Assembly (NCBI GenBank): GCA_022600955.1
Contig: JAHZJK010000011.1
Coordinates: forward strand, 248,001-312,000
Reading direction: 5' to 3'
Length of the DNA: 64,000 bases
From: Gammaproteobacteria bacterium
GTDB lineage: Bacteria > Pseudomonadota > Gammaproteobacteria > Steroidobacterales > Woeseiaceae
The number at the start of each line of letters is the position of its first letter. The first letter of the stretch is position 1. Of the stretch, positions 1 through 7,830 are shown one piece after another. The translations under genes were made by a program, and so were the position numbers. The notes beneath the pieces are model-generated. The model ran no database searches. It was not told the origin of the DNA and saw only the letters and a program-made list of their open reading frames with translations.

Positions 1-453
1 AGAATTGACCGGTACGAAACTGCCTCCGACTTCTTCAGTCTGATAGGTGGCAGCGTTGACCATGCGCCTGCCATTTAGAAGCACCAGCGTGTTGCCTGTA
101 CCCATGTTCCTCAGGTTGAATGCCCCGACATCGCCGCGCGAGCCGTTGACTCCGCCACCGGTATCAGTTTCGTTCAGGAAGTTCTGACCGTTCTCCGGAA
201 TCAGATCCATCAGTTCTTCGCCGGACTCGACACCCAGATATTCGATGTCTTCTTCAGAGAAAACAGATATCGCCAACGCCTCGTTGATGGCAGCACCCTT
301 GATCTGCGTGCCAGTAACTGTGATTTCCTCGATCTGCTCATCATCGTCTTCCTGAGCGAATGCAGATCCGGATCCCGCTACCAGTGCCAAAGCACCGACT
401 ACAAACGAGATACGGCGACCCAACTGGCCACCCTTACGCAACGGCAAAAACAT
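1..453 (-). CDS. TonB-dependent receptor, N-terminal part (cut by window edge)
   Basis: The first 151 codons of an outer-membrane TonB-dependent receptor; the rest lies beyond the window. The protein opens with a basic stretch and a hydrophobic core ending AFAQ (a Sec signal peptide, cleavage near residue 35), then an acidic linker, a TonB-box-like segment (EEITVTGTQIKGA) and the start of the plug domain. The plug shows LMDLIPENGQNFLNE and the typical LRNMGTGNTLVLLNGRRM motif. This wording of the plug is typical of the large receptors of Alteromonadales/Xanthomonadales-like bacteria that import oligomers, but the substrate cannot be told from this piece. It is divergent from the LysR gene, so they share the intergenic region. 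Confidence 0.9.
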   Translation of the reverse strand, partial: MFLPLRKGGQLGRRISFVVGALALVAGSGSAFAQEDDDEQIEEITVTGTQIKGAAINEALAISVFSEEDIEYLGVESGEELMDLIPENGQNFLNETDTGGGVNGSRGDVGAFNLRNMGTGNTLVLLNGRRMVNAATYQTEEVGGSFVPVNS

Positions 454-798
454 GTGATACCCCCTGGTTGTTACTTGCTGTCTTCTTCACGGTCTTCTGA
501 CCGAAGACTCTAAAGTTTCTTGATCCTAACGCTAGCAAGGCCGTTGAAACGTCGCCAATAGCTTCGTTTCCGCGTCCTATAACCAGCGTCTATGGACCCT
601 TTTTATGATTTAAGCTCAGGAACCGCTCGAAATGCCCCCGATCGTCCAGTTTCGGCACGAATTCTCGCCGTGAGCCCTGATCCAATGCTCTCCCTCTCTC
701 TGCACTCACTGTGCCACAGGTCCGTTTGCAGCGACAAGCGGGATGTCTTCCCTGCTACACATAACCTCAGGTTATACTCTGTGGGAAAAGAGGCTGCT
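454..798. other. Divergent intergenic region, receptor/lysR
   Basis: About 345 bases without a convincing gene. An open frame runs into lysR from position 592, but its translation before residue 70 has no family resemblance. In the receptor leader there is a perfect 6-bp inverted repeat with a 5-base centre (GTCTTC tgacc GAAGAC, 492-508), possibly a hairpin or operator. Close to lysR lies the LysR-type box listed separately. Confidence 0.5.
761..778 (+). promoter_or_regulatory. LysR-type box overlapping a -10 element of the LysR gene
   Basis: ATAACCT-C-AGGTTAT (761-775) is a perfect 7-bp inverted repeat with a one-base centre and fits the T-N11-A pattern of LysR-family operators. A TATACT -10-like hexamer (773-778) overlaps its right end, and the chosen LysR start codon follows at 799. 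This arrangement suggests autorepression. It is inferred from pattern only. Confidence 0.55.
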
Positions 799-1692
799 AT
801 GCGTTTGCGACAGATCGAGGTTTTTCACGCCGTTTATTCGAGCGGCTCCATGACCAGCGCCGCTGCCTTGCTGAATGTGTCACAGCCCTCGGTATCGAAG
901 GTGCTGGCGCATGCCGAACAACAACTGGGTTACCTGCTGTTTGATCGTCTCAAGGGCAAACTGGTGCCAACCCCGGAAGCGCATCGGCTGTTCGCGCATG
1001 TCTCCACCGTCTACCGTGATGTCGATCGGCTGCGTCATGTCGCCGCCAATCTGCGAGCCGGCAACTCGGGCCGCATACGGGTCGCGAGCACGCCCGCATT
1101 CGGTCTTGAGGTTCTGCCGCAAGCGGTCGCCAGCTTCAGAAGCATGCACGATGACATCGTGTTCGAGATCGAAACCCTGCATCTTGACCAGATGCAGGAG
1201 GCTCTACTTGAGTCGCGCGTCGACTTGGGCCTCGCATTTGACCCTGTCGCGACGCCCGGCATCGATACGGAAACGCTGGCGAGCAGCCGTTTTGTTGCGA
1301 TCGCACACAGCAGCATCGAGCTTGGTGACAAGCCGGCCTTACAGGCCGGCGACCTCTGCGACCACCCGTTCGTCGGCCTGAACAGCCGTGGCCCTCTCGG
1401 CCGAATTCTGTCCGCGTACCTTGAGCCCGTTGCAGATCAACTCAAGATCGTCACCTGGTCAGAGACATACCACGTCGCCAAGGCACTCGTGGCCGCGGAA
1501 CCGAGCATAACGATCGCCGATGAAATTACTGCGAGGTCTGGTGGTTCGGGCGACCTGCAAATCCTGCAGCTGGATCCGGAGTTGCGCTTCGACATCAAGG
1601 TTTTGCGACTCGCTGCCCTGCCACTGTCGATCGCTGCGCAAAATTTTGTTCGGCACCTGCGACAAACCGTCGGACGATTCTTGCAGGGCTGA
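799..1692 (+). CDS. LysR-family transcriptional regulator
   Basis: A DNA-binding regulator of 297 residues. The N-terminal winged helix-turn-helix (residues 1-60) reads MRLRQIEVFHAVYSSGSMT followed by AAALLNVSQPSVSKVLAHAE, the classic LysR pattern; the rest is a periplasmic-binding-protein-like effector domain. I chose the ATG at 799 because it gives the normal LysR length, follows an AAGAG-like ribosome site and lies just after the LysR box; the open frame extends upstream to 592 without homology. It precedes, on the same strand, a D-amino-acid oxidation and deacylation operon that it probably controls (inference). The effector is unknown. Confidence 0.9.
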   Translation: MRLRQIEVFHAVYSSGSMTSAAALLNVSQPSVSKVLAHAEQQLGYLLFDRLKGKLVPTPEAHRLFAHVSTVYRDVDRLRHVAANLRAGNSGRIRVASTPAFGLEVLPQAVASFRSMHDDIVFEIETLHLDQMQEALLESRVDLGLAFDPVATPGIDTETLASSRFVAIAHSSIELGDKPALQAGDLCDHPFVGLNSRGPLGRILSAYLEPVADQLKIVTWSETYHVAKALVAAEPSITIADEITARSGGSGDLQILQLDPELRFDIKVLRLAALPLSIAAQNFVRHLRQTVGRFLQG

Positions 1693-1724
1693 AGCCCATA
1701 GCCGGGAGTTATGGGGGCTCGAAC

Positions 1725-1783
1725 AATGATCATTTGAGCGTGTCTTCGCTGCCTCAGTAGACTCGATCGTCAGCTTTACTGAG
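1725..1783 (+). promoter_or_regulatory. Inverted repeats in the leader of the D-amino-acid operon
   Basis: The 99-base gap between the LysR gene and the dehydrogenase gene holds a perfect 10-bp palindrome AATGATCATT (1725-1734) and a 7-bp inverted repeat CTCAGTA-N17-TACTGAG (1753-1759/1777-1783). The second ends just before the start codon at 1792 and could fold over the ribosome-binding region. Either could be the target of the neighbouring LysR protein; nothing confirms it. Confidence 0.35.
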
Positions 1784-1791
1784 AAGAATCC

Positions 1792-3000
1792 ATGCACGTT
1801 GTCGTTGTAGGTGCCGGTGTTATCGGCGTGACCACCGCCTATTACCTGTCGCAATCGGGTTGCCGAGTGACGGTCGTCGACCGTGCGACCGAGGTGGCTG
1901 ACGGTGCCAGCCATGCCAATGGTGGACAGCTGTCCTACAGTTTTACAGACGCACTCGCCAAGCCAGAGTTTGTCGCCAGGATTCCCGGGCTACTGGCAGG
2001 GCGGGACAACGGCTCAAAAATGCGACTTGCTCCTGCGTTGCTGCCATGGGGCATTCGATTCCTCACCCAGTGCACCAGCAGCAAGGCAAGGAACAATACG
2101 CTCGCCGTTCTCAAGACCGCAATGCGCTCAGCTGATTTGATGTCGGCGCTCAAACAGCGCCTGCCGTTTGACTTCTCACACCGTGAAGCGGGCAAGCTGG
2201 TGTTGTTGAGTAACGCGGACGAACTCCGTGCCGCCGAACAGAGCACCGAACTCAAACGACAACACGGATGCGACGCGACCATACTATCGGCTGAAGAAGC
2301 TGCAGGTGTCGAGCCTGCATTGCAGGACTTCGCGGACGACTTTGTTGCCGCAGTCTATTCGCAGAATGATGAAGTTGCAGACGCCCGTTTGTTTACGATC
2401 GGCTTGAAAAAATGGCTCGAACAACATGGCGACGTCAGCTTCAGACTGGGTGAGTCTGTCGGCTCGATCACTGCCAACAATGGTCACGGCAGCATGGTCA
2501 GCATTGGCGACGAGCACTTGCAGGCTGATGCGACTGTAGTCTGCACCGGCGCCTGGAGCCCGAGACTGCTGAAACCACTCGGTATTGATGCTCACATCTA
2601 TCCGGTCCGCGGCTACAGTATTACGCTGCCGCCCGGCCCATCCGCACCCGATGTCAGCGTCACCGCCTTGCGGCACCGGATCGTCTTCAGCCGCATCAAC
2701 GGCAGCATGCGTATCGCTGGTTTCGCCGACTTCAAAGGATTTTCCACAGCCGATGACGAACAGCGCCTGGCGGAGCTGCGGCGGGTTGCAAAACACTGCG
2801 CACCTGAGGCGGCCGACTATCGTGTCGACCAGCAACACGCCTGGGGCGGCTTCCGCCCTATGACCCCTGACGGCCGGCCTCGGGTTGGCGCTACACGCGT
2901 CTCGGGTCTGTATCTGAACACGGGGCACGGCATGCTCGGCTGGACGCTGGCTTGCGCTTCTGGCTACGACGTCGCACAGTCTGTCATACGCTCGCATTAG
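1792..3000 (+). CDS. FAD-dependent D-amino-acid dehydrogenase (DadA family)
   Basis: A DAO/DadA-type flavoenzyme of 402 residues expected to oxidise D-amino acids to 2-oxo acids and ammonia, passing electrons to the respiratory chain. The N-terminal Rossmann motif is VVVGAGVIGVTTAYYLSQSG (residues 3-22), followed by the acidic ribose-binding end VVDRATEVADGASHANGGQL that is typical of DadA. Near the C-terminus are WGGFRPMTPDGRPRVG and NTGHGMLGWT, the second FAD-contacting region. It is the first gene of a run with the M14 peptidase (20-bp gap), the D-aminoacylase and the antiporter. A more specific substrate, or another small imino-acid oxidase activity, is possible; I give no dadA symbol because the operon is not the usual dadAX. 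Confidence 0.87.
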   Translation: MHVVVVGAGVIGVTTAYYLSQSGCRVTVVDRATEVADGASHANGGQLSYSFTDALAKPEFVARIPGLLAGRDNGSKMRLAPALLPWGIRFLTQCTSSKARNNTLAVLKTAMRSADLMSALKQRLPFDFSHREAGKLVLLSNADELRAAEQSTELKRQHGCDATILSAEEAAGVEPALQDFADDFVAAVYSQNDEVADARLFTIGLKKWLEQHGDVSFRLGESVGSITANNGHGSMVSIGDEHLQADATVVCTGAWSPRLLKPLGIDAHIYPVRGYSITLPPGPSAPDVSVTALRHRIVFSRINGSMRIAGFADFKGFSTADDEQRLAELRRVAKHCAPEAADYRVDQQHAWGGFRPMTPDGRPRVGATRVSGLYLNTGHGMLGWTLACASGYDVAQSVIRSH

Positions 3001-3020
3001 CCAATAAGAAGAAACCCGCA

Positions 3021-4196
3021 ATGTTGAATCGTCTTCTGTTTGCCGTTAGCTTCGTATTGCTAATCTCGTCCTGTGCAACGAGTATCGTTGCATTTGATTC
3101 CGGAACGGCATGCGAGGCCGAAAGCTTTTCCGTCATTGACAACTTCGCCGGCGCACGGCGCGGCCGCTGTAGCGTTCTCTCCAGTAACAGCGTGCAGATA
3201 ACAATACTGCCGGAAGACGGCGGCTATATTAATGACAGCCCCTGGTATTCCTTCAGGCTCGTGCCGAAAACCAGCGGCACCGCGACAATTACGATGCGAT
3301 ATCGCGGCGGTCATCATCGATACCCGCCGAAATTCAGTCGAGACGGACTGCAATGGAGCACTATTCGCAATGAGAGTATCGCGGTCTCGGACGACGCTGA
3401 AACAGCAGTACTGACACTCACGTTAACTGATGAGACCCTCTGGATTTCAGGGCAGGAACTGATTACTCCGCCCATATACGACATCTGGAACAGAAAAATG
3501 GCTCGCCATGATGACGTTCAGCTGGATGTACTCGGACAGTCGAAACTCGGGCAGCCAATTCAGATGTTGAGCAGCCAGCCATCAGCCAAAGATGTGTTGT
3601 TGCTGGTTGGCCGCCAGCATCCCCCGGAAGTCTCGGGCGCGTTTGCATTTATCGCATTTGCTGAGGAGCTCTTTTCAGCAACAGAGCTCGCCTGTGATTT
3701 TCGTGCGAGGTTTCAGGTGATCGCAATCCCCCTGATGAACCCGGACGGCGTCATTGGTGGCAACTGGCGCCACAACCTCGGCGGGACCGATCTGAATCGA
3801 GACTGGGGCCCGTTTTCACAACCGGAGACAGCACTGATTCGGGACCTCCTAGACGACCTCGACGCCAGTGGCAAGCGGCTGCGTATTTTTCTGGATTTTC
3901 ATTCAACGAAACGTAACCTGTTCTATACGCAGGATGACGCAAACGTGACGAATCCACCACTGTTCACGCGCACCTGGCTCGATAACTCCGCTGCACGCGT
4001 CGTCGATTACCCGTTCAGCAATGAAGAGCGCTCTGCGGACACGCCAGGCGTAGCCAAGAACTATATGTATCGCCGCTACGGTATTCCGGCGTCGACCTAC
4101 GAAGTAGGCGACGAAACGGACCGCGCCGCAACTCAGGCGGCAGCTCGTGTCTTTGCTCAGGAACTAATGGAGCTAATGCTTGAACAGGTTCACTAG
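3021..4196 (+). CDS. M14-family zinc carboxypeptidase-like lipoprotein
   Basis: A putative exported peptidase of 391 residues. The N-terminus MLNRLLFAVSFVLLISSC is a lipoprotein signal with the lipobox cysteine at about residue 18. The M14 zinc site is visible as H-P-P-E (in GRQHPPEVSG), the substrate region as NPDGVIGGNWRHNLGG and TDLNRDWG, the third ligand as H in LDFHSTKRN, and the catalytic Glu as YEVGDETDR. M14 enzymes remove C-terminal residues from peptides or act on D-Glu-meso-DAP bonds of peptidoglycan. The neighbours handle D-amino acids, so a muropeptide-like substrate is plausible (inference). I chose the ATG at 3021 because it gives the signal peptide; the longer frame starts inside the dehydrogenase gene. 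It overlaps the next gene by 17 bp. Confidence 0.8.
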   Translation: MLNRLLFAVSFVLLISSCATSIVAFDSGTACEAESFSVIDNFAGARRGRCSVLSSNSVQITILPEDGGYINDSPWYSFRLVPKTSGTATITMRYRGGHHRYPPKFSRDGLQWSTIRNESIAVSDDAETAVLTLTLTDETLWISGQELITPPIYDIWNRKMARHDDVQLDVLGQSKLGQPIQMLSSQPSAKDVLLLVGRQHPPEVSGAFAFIAFAEELFSATELACDFRARFQVIAIPLMNPDGVIGGNWRHNLGGTDLNRDWGPFSQPETALIRDLLDDLDASGKRLRIFLDFHSTKRNLFYTQDDANVTNPPLFTRTWLDNSAARVVDYPFSNEERSADTPGVAKNYMYRRYGIPASTYEVGDETDRAATQAAARVFAQELMELMLEQVH

Positions 4197-5733
4197 CAGC
4201 TTGCTCATCGTTTCGGTCACGCTGCTTGCGGCGTGTACAACAGAACGAGAACAATACGATGTACTAATCGTTAACGGCACCGTGTTCGACGGCTCGGCGG
4301 ACTCGGCGAAGCAGACGAATATTGGTGTCGTCGGCGATCGTATCAAATCAATGTCAGCGGCAGATAACGCACACGCAACCACGACAATTGACGCCAGCGG
4401 CAAACTCGTTGTACCGGGTTTCATCGATCCGCACACGCATGCGAAAACGCGCCTGCTCGACCCGGCGACCAGCGCCAATGCCAACTATCTGCGCCAGGGC
4501 GTCACCACTGTTTTCATTGGCAGCGACGGTAGTGGCGTTAGCGATCGTGTGACGACGCTACAGACCATGCAGCGACAGGGAATCGGAACCAACGTCGTGT
4601 TCTTCGCGGGTCACGGCGCTCTGCGCAGAGCTGTAACCGGTATGGAAGACCGCGTTGCGACGAGCGATGAGTTGCAAGCGATGCGCATGCTGCTGCGCGA
4701 AGAAATGGAGGCGGGTGCTATAGGACTTTCGAGTGGCCTGTTCTACGCGCCAGGCAGCTATTCAGAGACCAGCGAGGTCGTTGAACTCGCGCGGGTCGTG
4801 GCCGAATACGATGGCGTCTATGACACACATATGCGCTCGGAGAGCAGCTATGGCGCGGGCGTCGTCGCAGCCGTCGAGGAGAGCATCACCATCGGCAGGC
4901 AAGCGAAGCTACCCGTACACATCTCGCATATCAAAGCGCTGGGAAAGTCCGTCTGGGGTCATTCTGCTGCGATGATTGAGAAAATCGAAGCGGCGCGGGA
5001 TGCTGGTGTCGACGTCACTGCCAATCAGTACCCTTGGCAAGCATCCGGCACTCGCTTTAGCAACGCGCTCATCGAGCGCTGGGTTATGGCTGACTCGAAA
5101 GTGCGCATGGCCGAAAGGCTCCGCGACACCGCGCTCTTGCCTCGCATCAAATCGGAAATGCAGGACAACCTTGTTTTGCGTGGCGGACCCGAGGCGATGC
5201 TGGTTACAAATGCCGCAAGTGAATACGTCGGCATGACGCTGGCACAGATTGCAGCAATTCTTGAGATGGAAGTCTTGGATGCCGCGGTCGAAGTTGTGCT
5301 CAACGGCGACCCGTCAATCGCTTCCTTCGTCATGAACAAGGACGATATCAACCGCCTCGCCGTGCAACCCTGGGTCATGACAGGCTCAGACGGCACTGCC
5401 GGACACCCGCGACTGTACGGCAGTTATCCGAAAGCATTCGGCGATTTTGTTCGCGAGCGAGCTCTGATGAGCACAGCTCAGTTTGTACACCGAAGCTCAG
5501 GGCTGGTTGCCGACACGTTTCGACTCTGCGATCGTGGCTACCTGCGCGACGGCTACGTCGCAGACATTGCGATCATTGATATTGATAACTACAAGGCACT
5601 CGCTAGCTACGAACAGCCAACCGAACATTCAACAGGCGTTACCGATCTGCTCGTCAACGGTAAACTTGCAATCCACAATAATGGCCTCGGTGCACTGGCC
5701 GGCCAAACTATAAGAAAGACAACATGCAATTGA
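4180..5733 (+). CDS. N-acyl-D-amino-acid deacylase (D-aminoacylase family) lipoprotein
   Basis: A member of the amidohydrolase superfamily, 517 residues. A lipoprotein signal (SLLIVSVTLLAACT) puts it in the periplasm. The small beta-domain YDVLIVNGTVFDGS is followed by the metal motif PGFIDPHTHAK (H-x-H), the family motif YLRQGVTTVFIGSDGSG, the region LSSGLFYAPGSY, the ligand region PVHISHIKALG, and the late Asp/loop VMTGSDGTAGHPR. The family hydrolyses N-acyl-D-amino acids to a D-amino acid and an acid. With the upstream D-amino-acid dehydrogenase this makes a coherent release-then-oxidise pathway. Its first 17 bases overlap the M14 gene and its end overlaps the antiporter gene by 10 bp, so translational coupling is likely. 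Dipeptidase or hydantoinase-like activity cannot be excluded. Confidence 0.87.
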   Translation: MNRFTSSLLIVSVTLLAACTTEREQYDVLIVNGTVFDGSADSAKQTNIGVVGDRIKSMSAADNAHATTTIDASGKLVVPGFIDPHTHAKTRLLDPATSANANYLRQGVTTVFIGSDGSGVSDRVTTLQTMQRQGIGTNVVFFAGHGALRRAVTGMEDRVATSDELQAMRMLLREEMEAGAIGLSSGLFYAPGSYSETSEVVELARVVAEYDGVYDTHMRSESSYGAGVVAAVEESITIGRQAKLPVHISHIKALGKSVWGHSAAMIEKIEAARDAGVDVTANQYPWQASGTRFSNALIERWVMADSKVRMAERLRDTALLPRIKSEMQDNLVLRGGPEAMLVTNAASEYVGMTLAQIAAILEMEVLDAAVEVVLNGDPSIASFVMNKDDINRLAVQPWVMTGSDGTAGHPRLYGSYPKAFGDFVRERALMSTAQFVHRSSGLVADTFRLCDRGYLRDGYVADIAIIDIDNYKALASYEQPTEHSTGVTDLLVNGKLAIHNNGLGALAGQTIRKTTCN

Positions 5734-7241
5734 TTAACGGCAAGTATTCGTGGCTATGGTTACTGGTGATCTGCGCTGCAACAGCGGGCTATGCCAGCAC
5801 ACTTGACTCTGACCTGGTCGCGCAGCAGGGCCATTATGGGTTTCTCTCTCTCGTACCCGCGCTGGCGACACTTTTAATTTGTTTTGCGACTCGCAACGTC
5901 ATTTTTGCGTTATTCATGGGCGTCGTACTCGGCGGTCTTGCCACCAGCCAGCCCAACATCATCAAGCATTTTCTGATACCGAGCATTGGCACAACACGCT
6001 TTGCCGAAATACTACTTGTCTACCTGTGGGCGCTTGGCGGGCTGCTCGGTCTGTGGAACCGCAATGGCGGTGCATATCACTTCGCCCACTACGTATCGCG
6101 GAACTATGTAAAGACACGCCGCTCTGCGTTATTTTTTGCATGGCTTATGGGGGTCATTTTTCACCAGGGTGGCACGATCAGCACCGTGCTGACTGGCACC
6201 ACGGTGCGACCGGTTGCTGATCGTGAAAAAGTCGCACACGAGGAGCTCGCTTATGTCGTCGACTCAACGGCATCGCCGATTGCGACGATCATTCCGTTCA
6301 ATGTCTGGCCTGTCTATGTCGCAGGCCTGATCGCGATACCATCGATGAGTCATTTCATAGCGGACCGCGACGATGCAATTCGACTGTTCCTGAAGGCGAT
6401 CCCGTTCAACTTCTACGGCATCATCGCCGTAACGATGACACTGCTGTTTGCACTCAATAAGCTGCCGTATATCGGCCGCAAGATGCAGGCAGCGCGCACG
6501 CGCGCAACCGAGACAGGCGAACTGGACGGACCCGACGCTGAGCCGATGCTGTCGAAGGAGCTTGCCGAACGAAACGTACCACCCGGCTATCAACCTTCCA
6601 TGCTCGATTTTTTCGTACCAATCCTGGTATTGCTTAGCGTCTCAATCGTACCCTGGCTAGTGAGTGGCACGCTGATGATATTCGAGGCATTCGGTCTCGC
6701 TGTGGTCAGCGGCATGATTCTATCAATCGTGCGCGGCATGAAAGTCAGTGACGCTTTCGACGGGCTGATTAACGGCATTAAGGGCGTCACGGTTGGCGCA
6801 ATTATCCTCGCGCTCGCAGTAACGCTCGCGAAAGTGTCCGAGGCCCTTGGTGCATCGGCTTTCGTTATCGAGGCCAGTCAGGAATCGCTGACAAACGTAC
6901 CGTTTATCCTGCCCGGCCTGCTGATGCTTATTTGTATGGCGGTATCGTTTTCGGTGGGCTCGTCCTGGGGCACATATGCCGTCGTATTCCCGATAGCTTT
7001 GCCACTGGCCTACGCGATATCTCCGGATCCGACCTACGTCATACTCGCGTTTGGCGCGATCATGGGCGGCTCGGTTTTTGGCGATCAGTGCTCACCCATC
7101 TCCGATACGACGATCCTGTCGTCACTTGCCTGCGGCTCCGACCTCATGGACCACGTTTTCACCCAATTACCGCTGGCAATGACCGCAGCAGCCATATCAA
7201 TTGTCCTGTATACCGCAGGAGCACTGTTCCTCGTCGGCTGA
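5724..7241 (+). CDS. NhaC-family Na+/H+ antiporter-type transporter
   Basis: A polytopic inner-membrane protein of 505 residues with about 11-12 hydrophobic segments. Family features are the region FFAWLMGVIFHQGGTISTVLTG, the motif DSTASPIATIIPFNVW, and the late motif MGGSVFGDQCSPISDTTILS, which is highly typical of NhaC proteins. NhaC proteins exchange sodium for protons, but operon-borne members sometimes exchange amino acids or organic acids. Because it ends an operon of D-amino-acid enzymes, uptake of the released amino acid is a fair guess, not shown by the sequence. It starts at an ATG overlapping the deacylase stop region. Confidence 0.88.
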   Translation: MQLINGKYSWLWLLVICAATAGYASTLDSDLVAQQGHYGFLSLVPALATLLICFATRNVIFALFMGVVLGGLATSQPNIIKHFLIPSIGTTRFAEILLVYLWALGGLLGLWNRNGGAYHFAHYVSRNYVKTRRSALFFAWLMGVIFHQGGTISTVLTGTTVRPVADREKVAHEELAYVVDSTASPIATIIPFNVWPVYVAGLIAIPSMSHFIADRDDAIRLFLKAIPFNFYGIIAVTMTLLFALNKLPYIGRKMQAARTRATETGELDGPDAEPMLSKELAERNVPPGYQPSMLDFFVPILVLLSVSIVPWLVSGTLMIFEAFGLAVVSGMILSIVRGMKVSDAFDGLINGIKGVTVGAIILALAVTLAKVSEALGASAFVIEASQESLTNVPFILPGLLMLICMAVSFSVGSSWGTYAVVFPIALPLAYAISPDPTYVILAFGAIMGGSVFGDQCSPISDTTILSSLACGSDLMDHVFTQLPLAMTAAAISIVLYTAGALFLVG

Positions 7242-7246
7242 TGTTA

Positions 7247-7252
7247 TATAAT
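7247..7252 (+). promoter_or_regulatory. Candidate -10 element for the cytochrome c gene
   Basis: A perfect TATAAT six bases after the antiporter stop codon and about 62 bases before the cytochrome start. The -35 region (near 7224) matches poorly. A short GC hairpin (GCCCG cctctgt CGGGC, about 7254-7270) follows and would lie at the start of the transcript. Confidence 0.45.
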
Positions 7253-7314
7253 CGCCCGCCTCTGTCGGGCTGTTAGCCTGACCCTTTCAGCGCACAACCC
7301 TCCGGAGCAGTAAG

Positions 7315-7827
7315 TTGAGTCGGGACCAGAAGTTTTTTGATATGTATTCCCTCGTTATCGGCATTCTTGCCGTTATTGCACTCGTGATTTTTGTCGTCGC
7401 GGCGAAAATGACGGATCTGACGCAGGCTGTATACACACGAGACGCCGCCGAATATCAGGCAGCGGTGCAAGAACGCATCCGCCCGGTGGGCCGGGTCTAT
7501 TTGCCCGGTGAGGAACACGAAGCCGAAGCACCAACTGTAGAAACACCTGCTGAACCGGAGCCAGTGGCAACCGCTATGTCCGGGCCACAGGTTTACAACA
7601 CAGCCTGCCTGGCCTGTCATGGCGCAGGGATCGGTGGCGCACCCGTATTGGGCGACGCCAGCCAGTGGGTTGACCGAATTGCCCAGGGCAACGACGTATT
7701 GCAGCAACATGCGATAAGTGGCTACACGGGCTCCGCGGGTTACATGCCACCAAAGGGGGGCCGTATGGACCTGTCCGACGGCGAGATCGAAGCTGCTGTC
7801 GACTACATGGTCAGCGAATCTCAATAG
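7315..7827 (+). CDS. Membrane-anchored cytochrome c5-family protein
   Basis: A monohaem c-type cytochrome of 170 residues facing the periplasm. One N-terminal transmembrane anchor (about residues 12-32, SLVIGILAVIALVIFVVAAK) is followed by a Pro/Glu-rich linker and the haem domain with C-L-A-C-H near residue 99 and the axial methionine in GYMPPKGG. This is the short c5-like class used as an electron shuttle to oxidases. The start is a TTG preceded by GGAG; the annotated N-terminus fits the anchor. It stands alone with its own promoter and a terminator that lies inside the convergent comM gene. Confidence 0.88.
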   Translation: MSRDQKFFDMYSLVIGILAVIALVIFVVAAKMTDLTQAVYTRDAAEYQAAVQERIRPVGRVYLPGEEHEAEAPTVETPAEPEPVATAMSGPQVYNTACLACHGAGIGGAPVLGDASQWVDRIAQGNDVLQQHAISGYTGSAGYMPPKGGRMDLSDGEIEAAVDYMVSESQ

Positions 7828-7830
7828 CGC

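Noticed and set aside
592-798. Upstream extension of the LysR reading frame
   Set aside because: The first 69 codons have no LysR homology, cover the operator and promoter, and the ATG at 799 gives the normal family length.
2284-3021. Minus-strand open frame of 245 codons opposite the D-amino-acid dehydrogenase
   Set aside because: It lies opposite a complete FAD enzyme with both nucleotide motifs in place.
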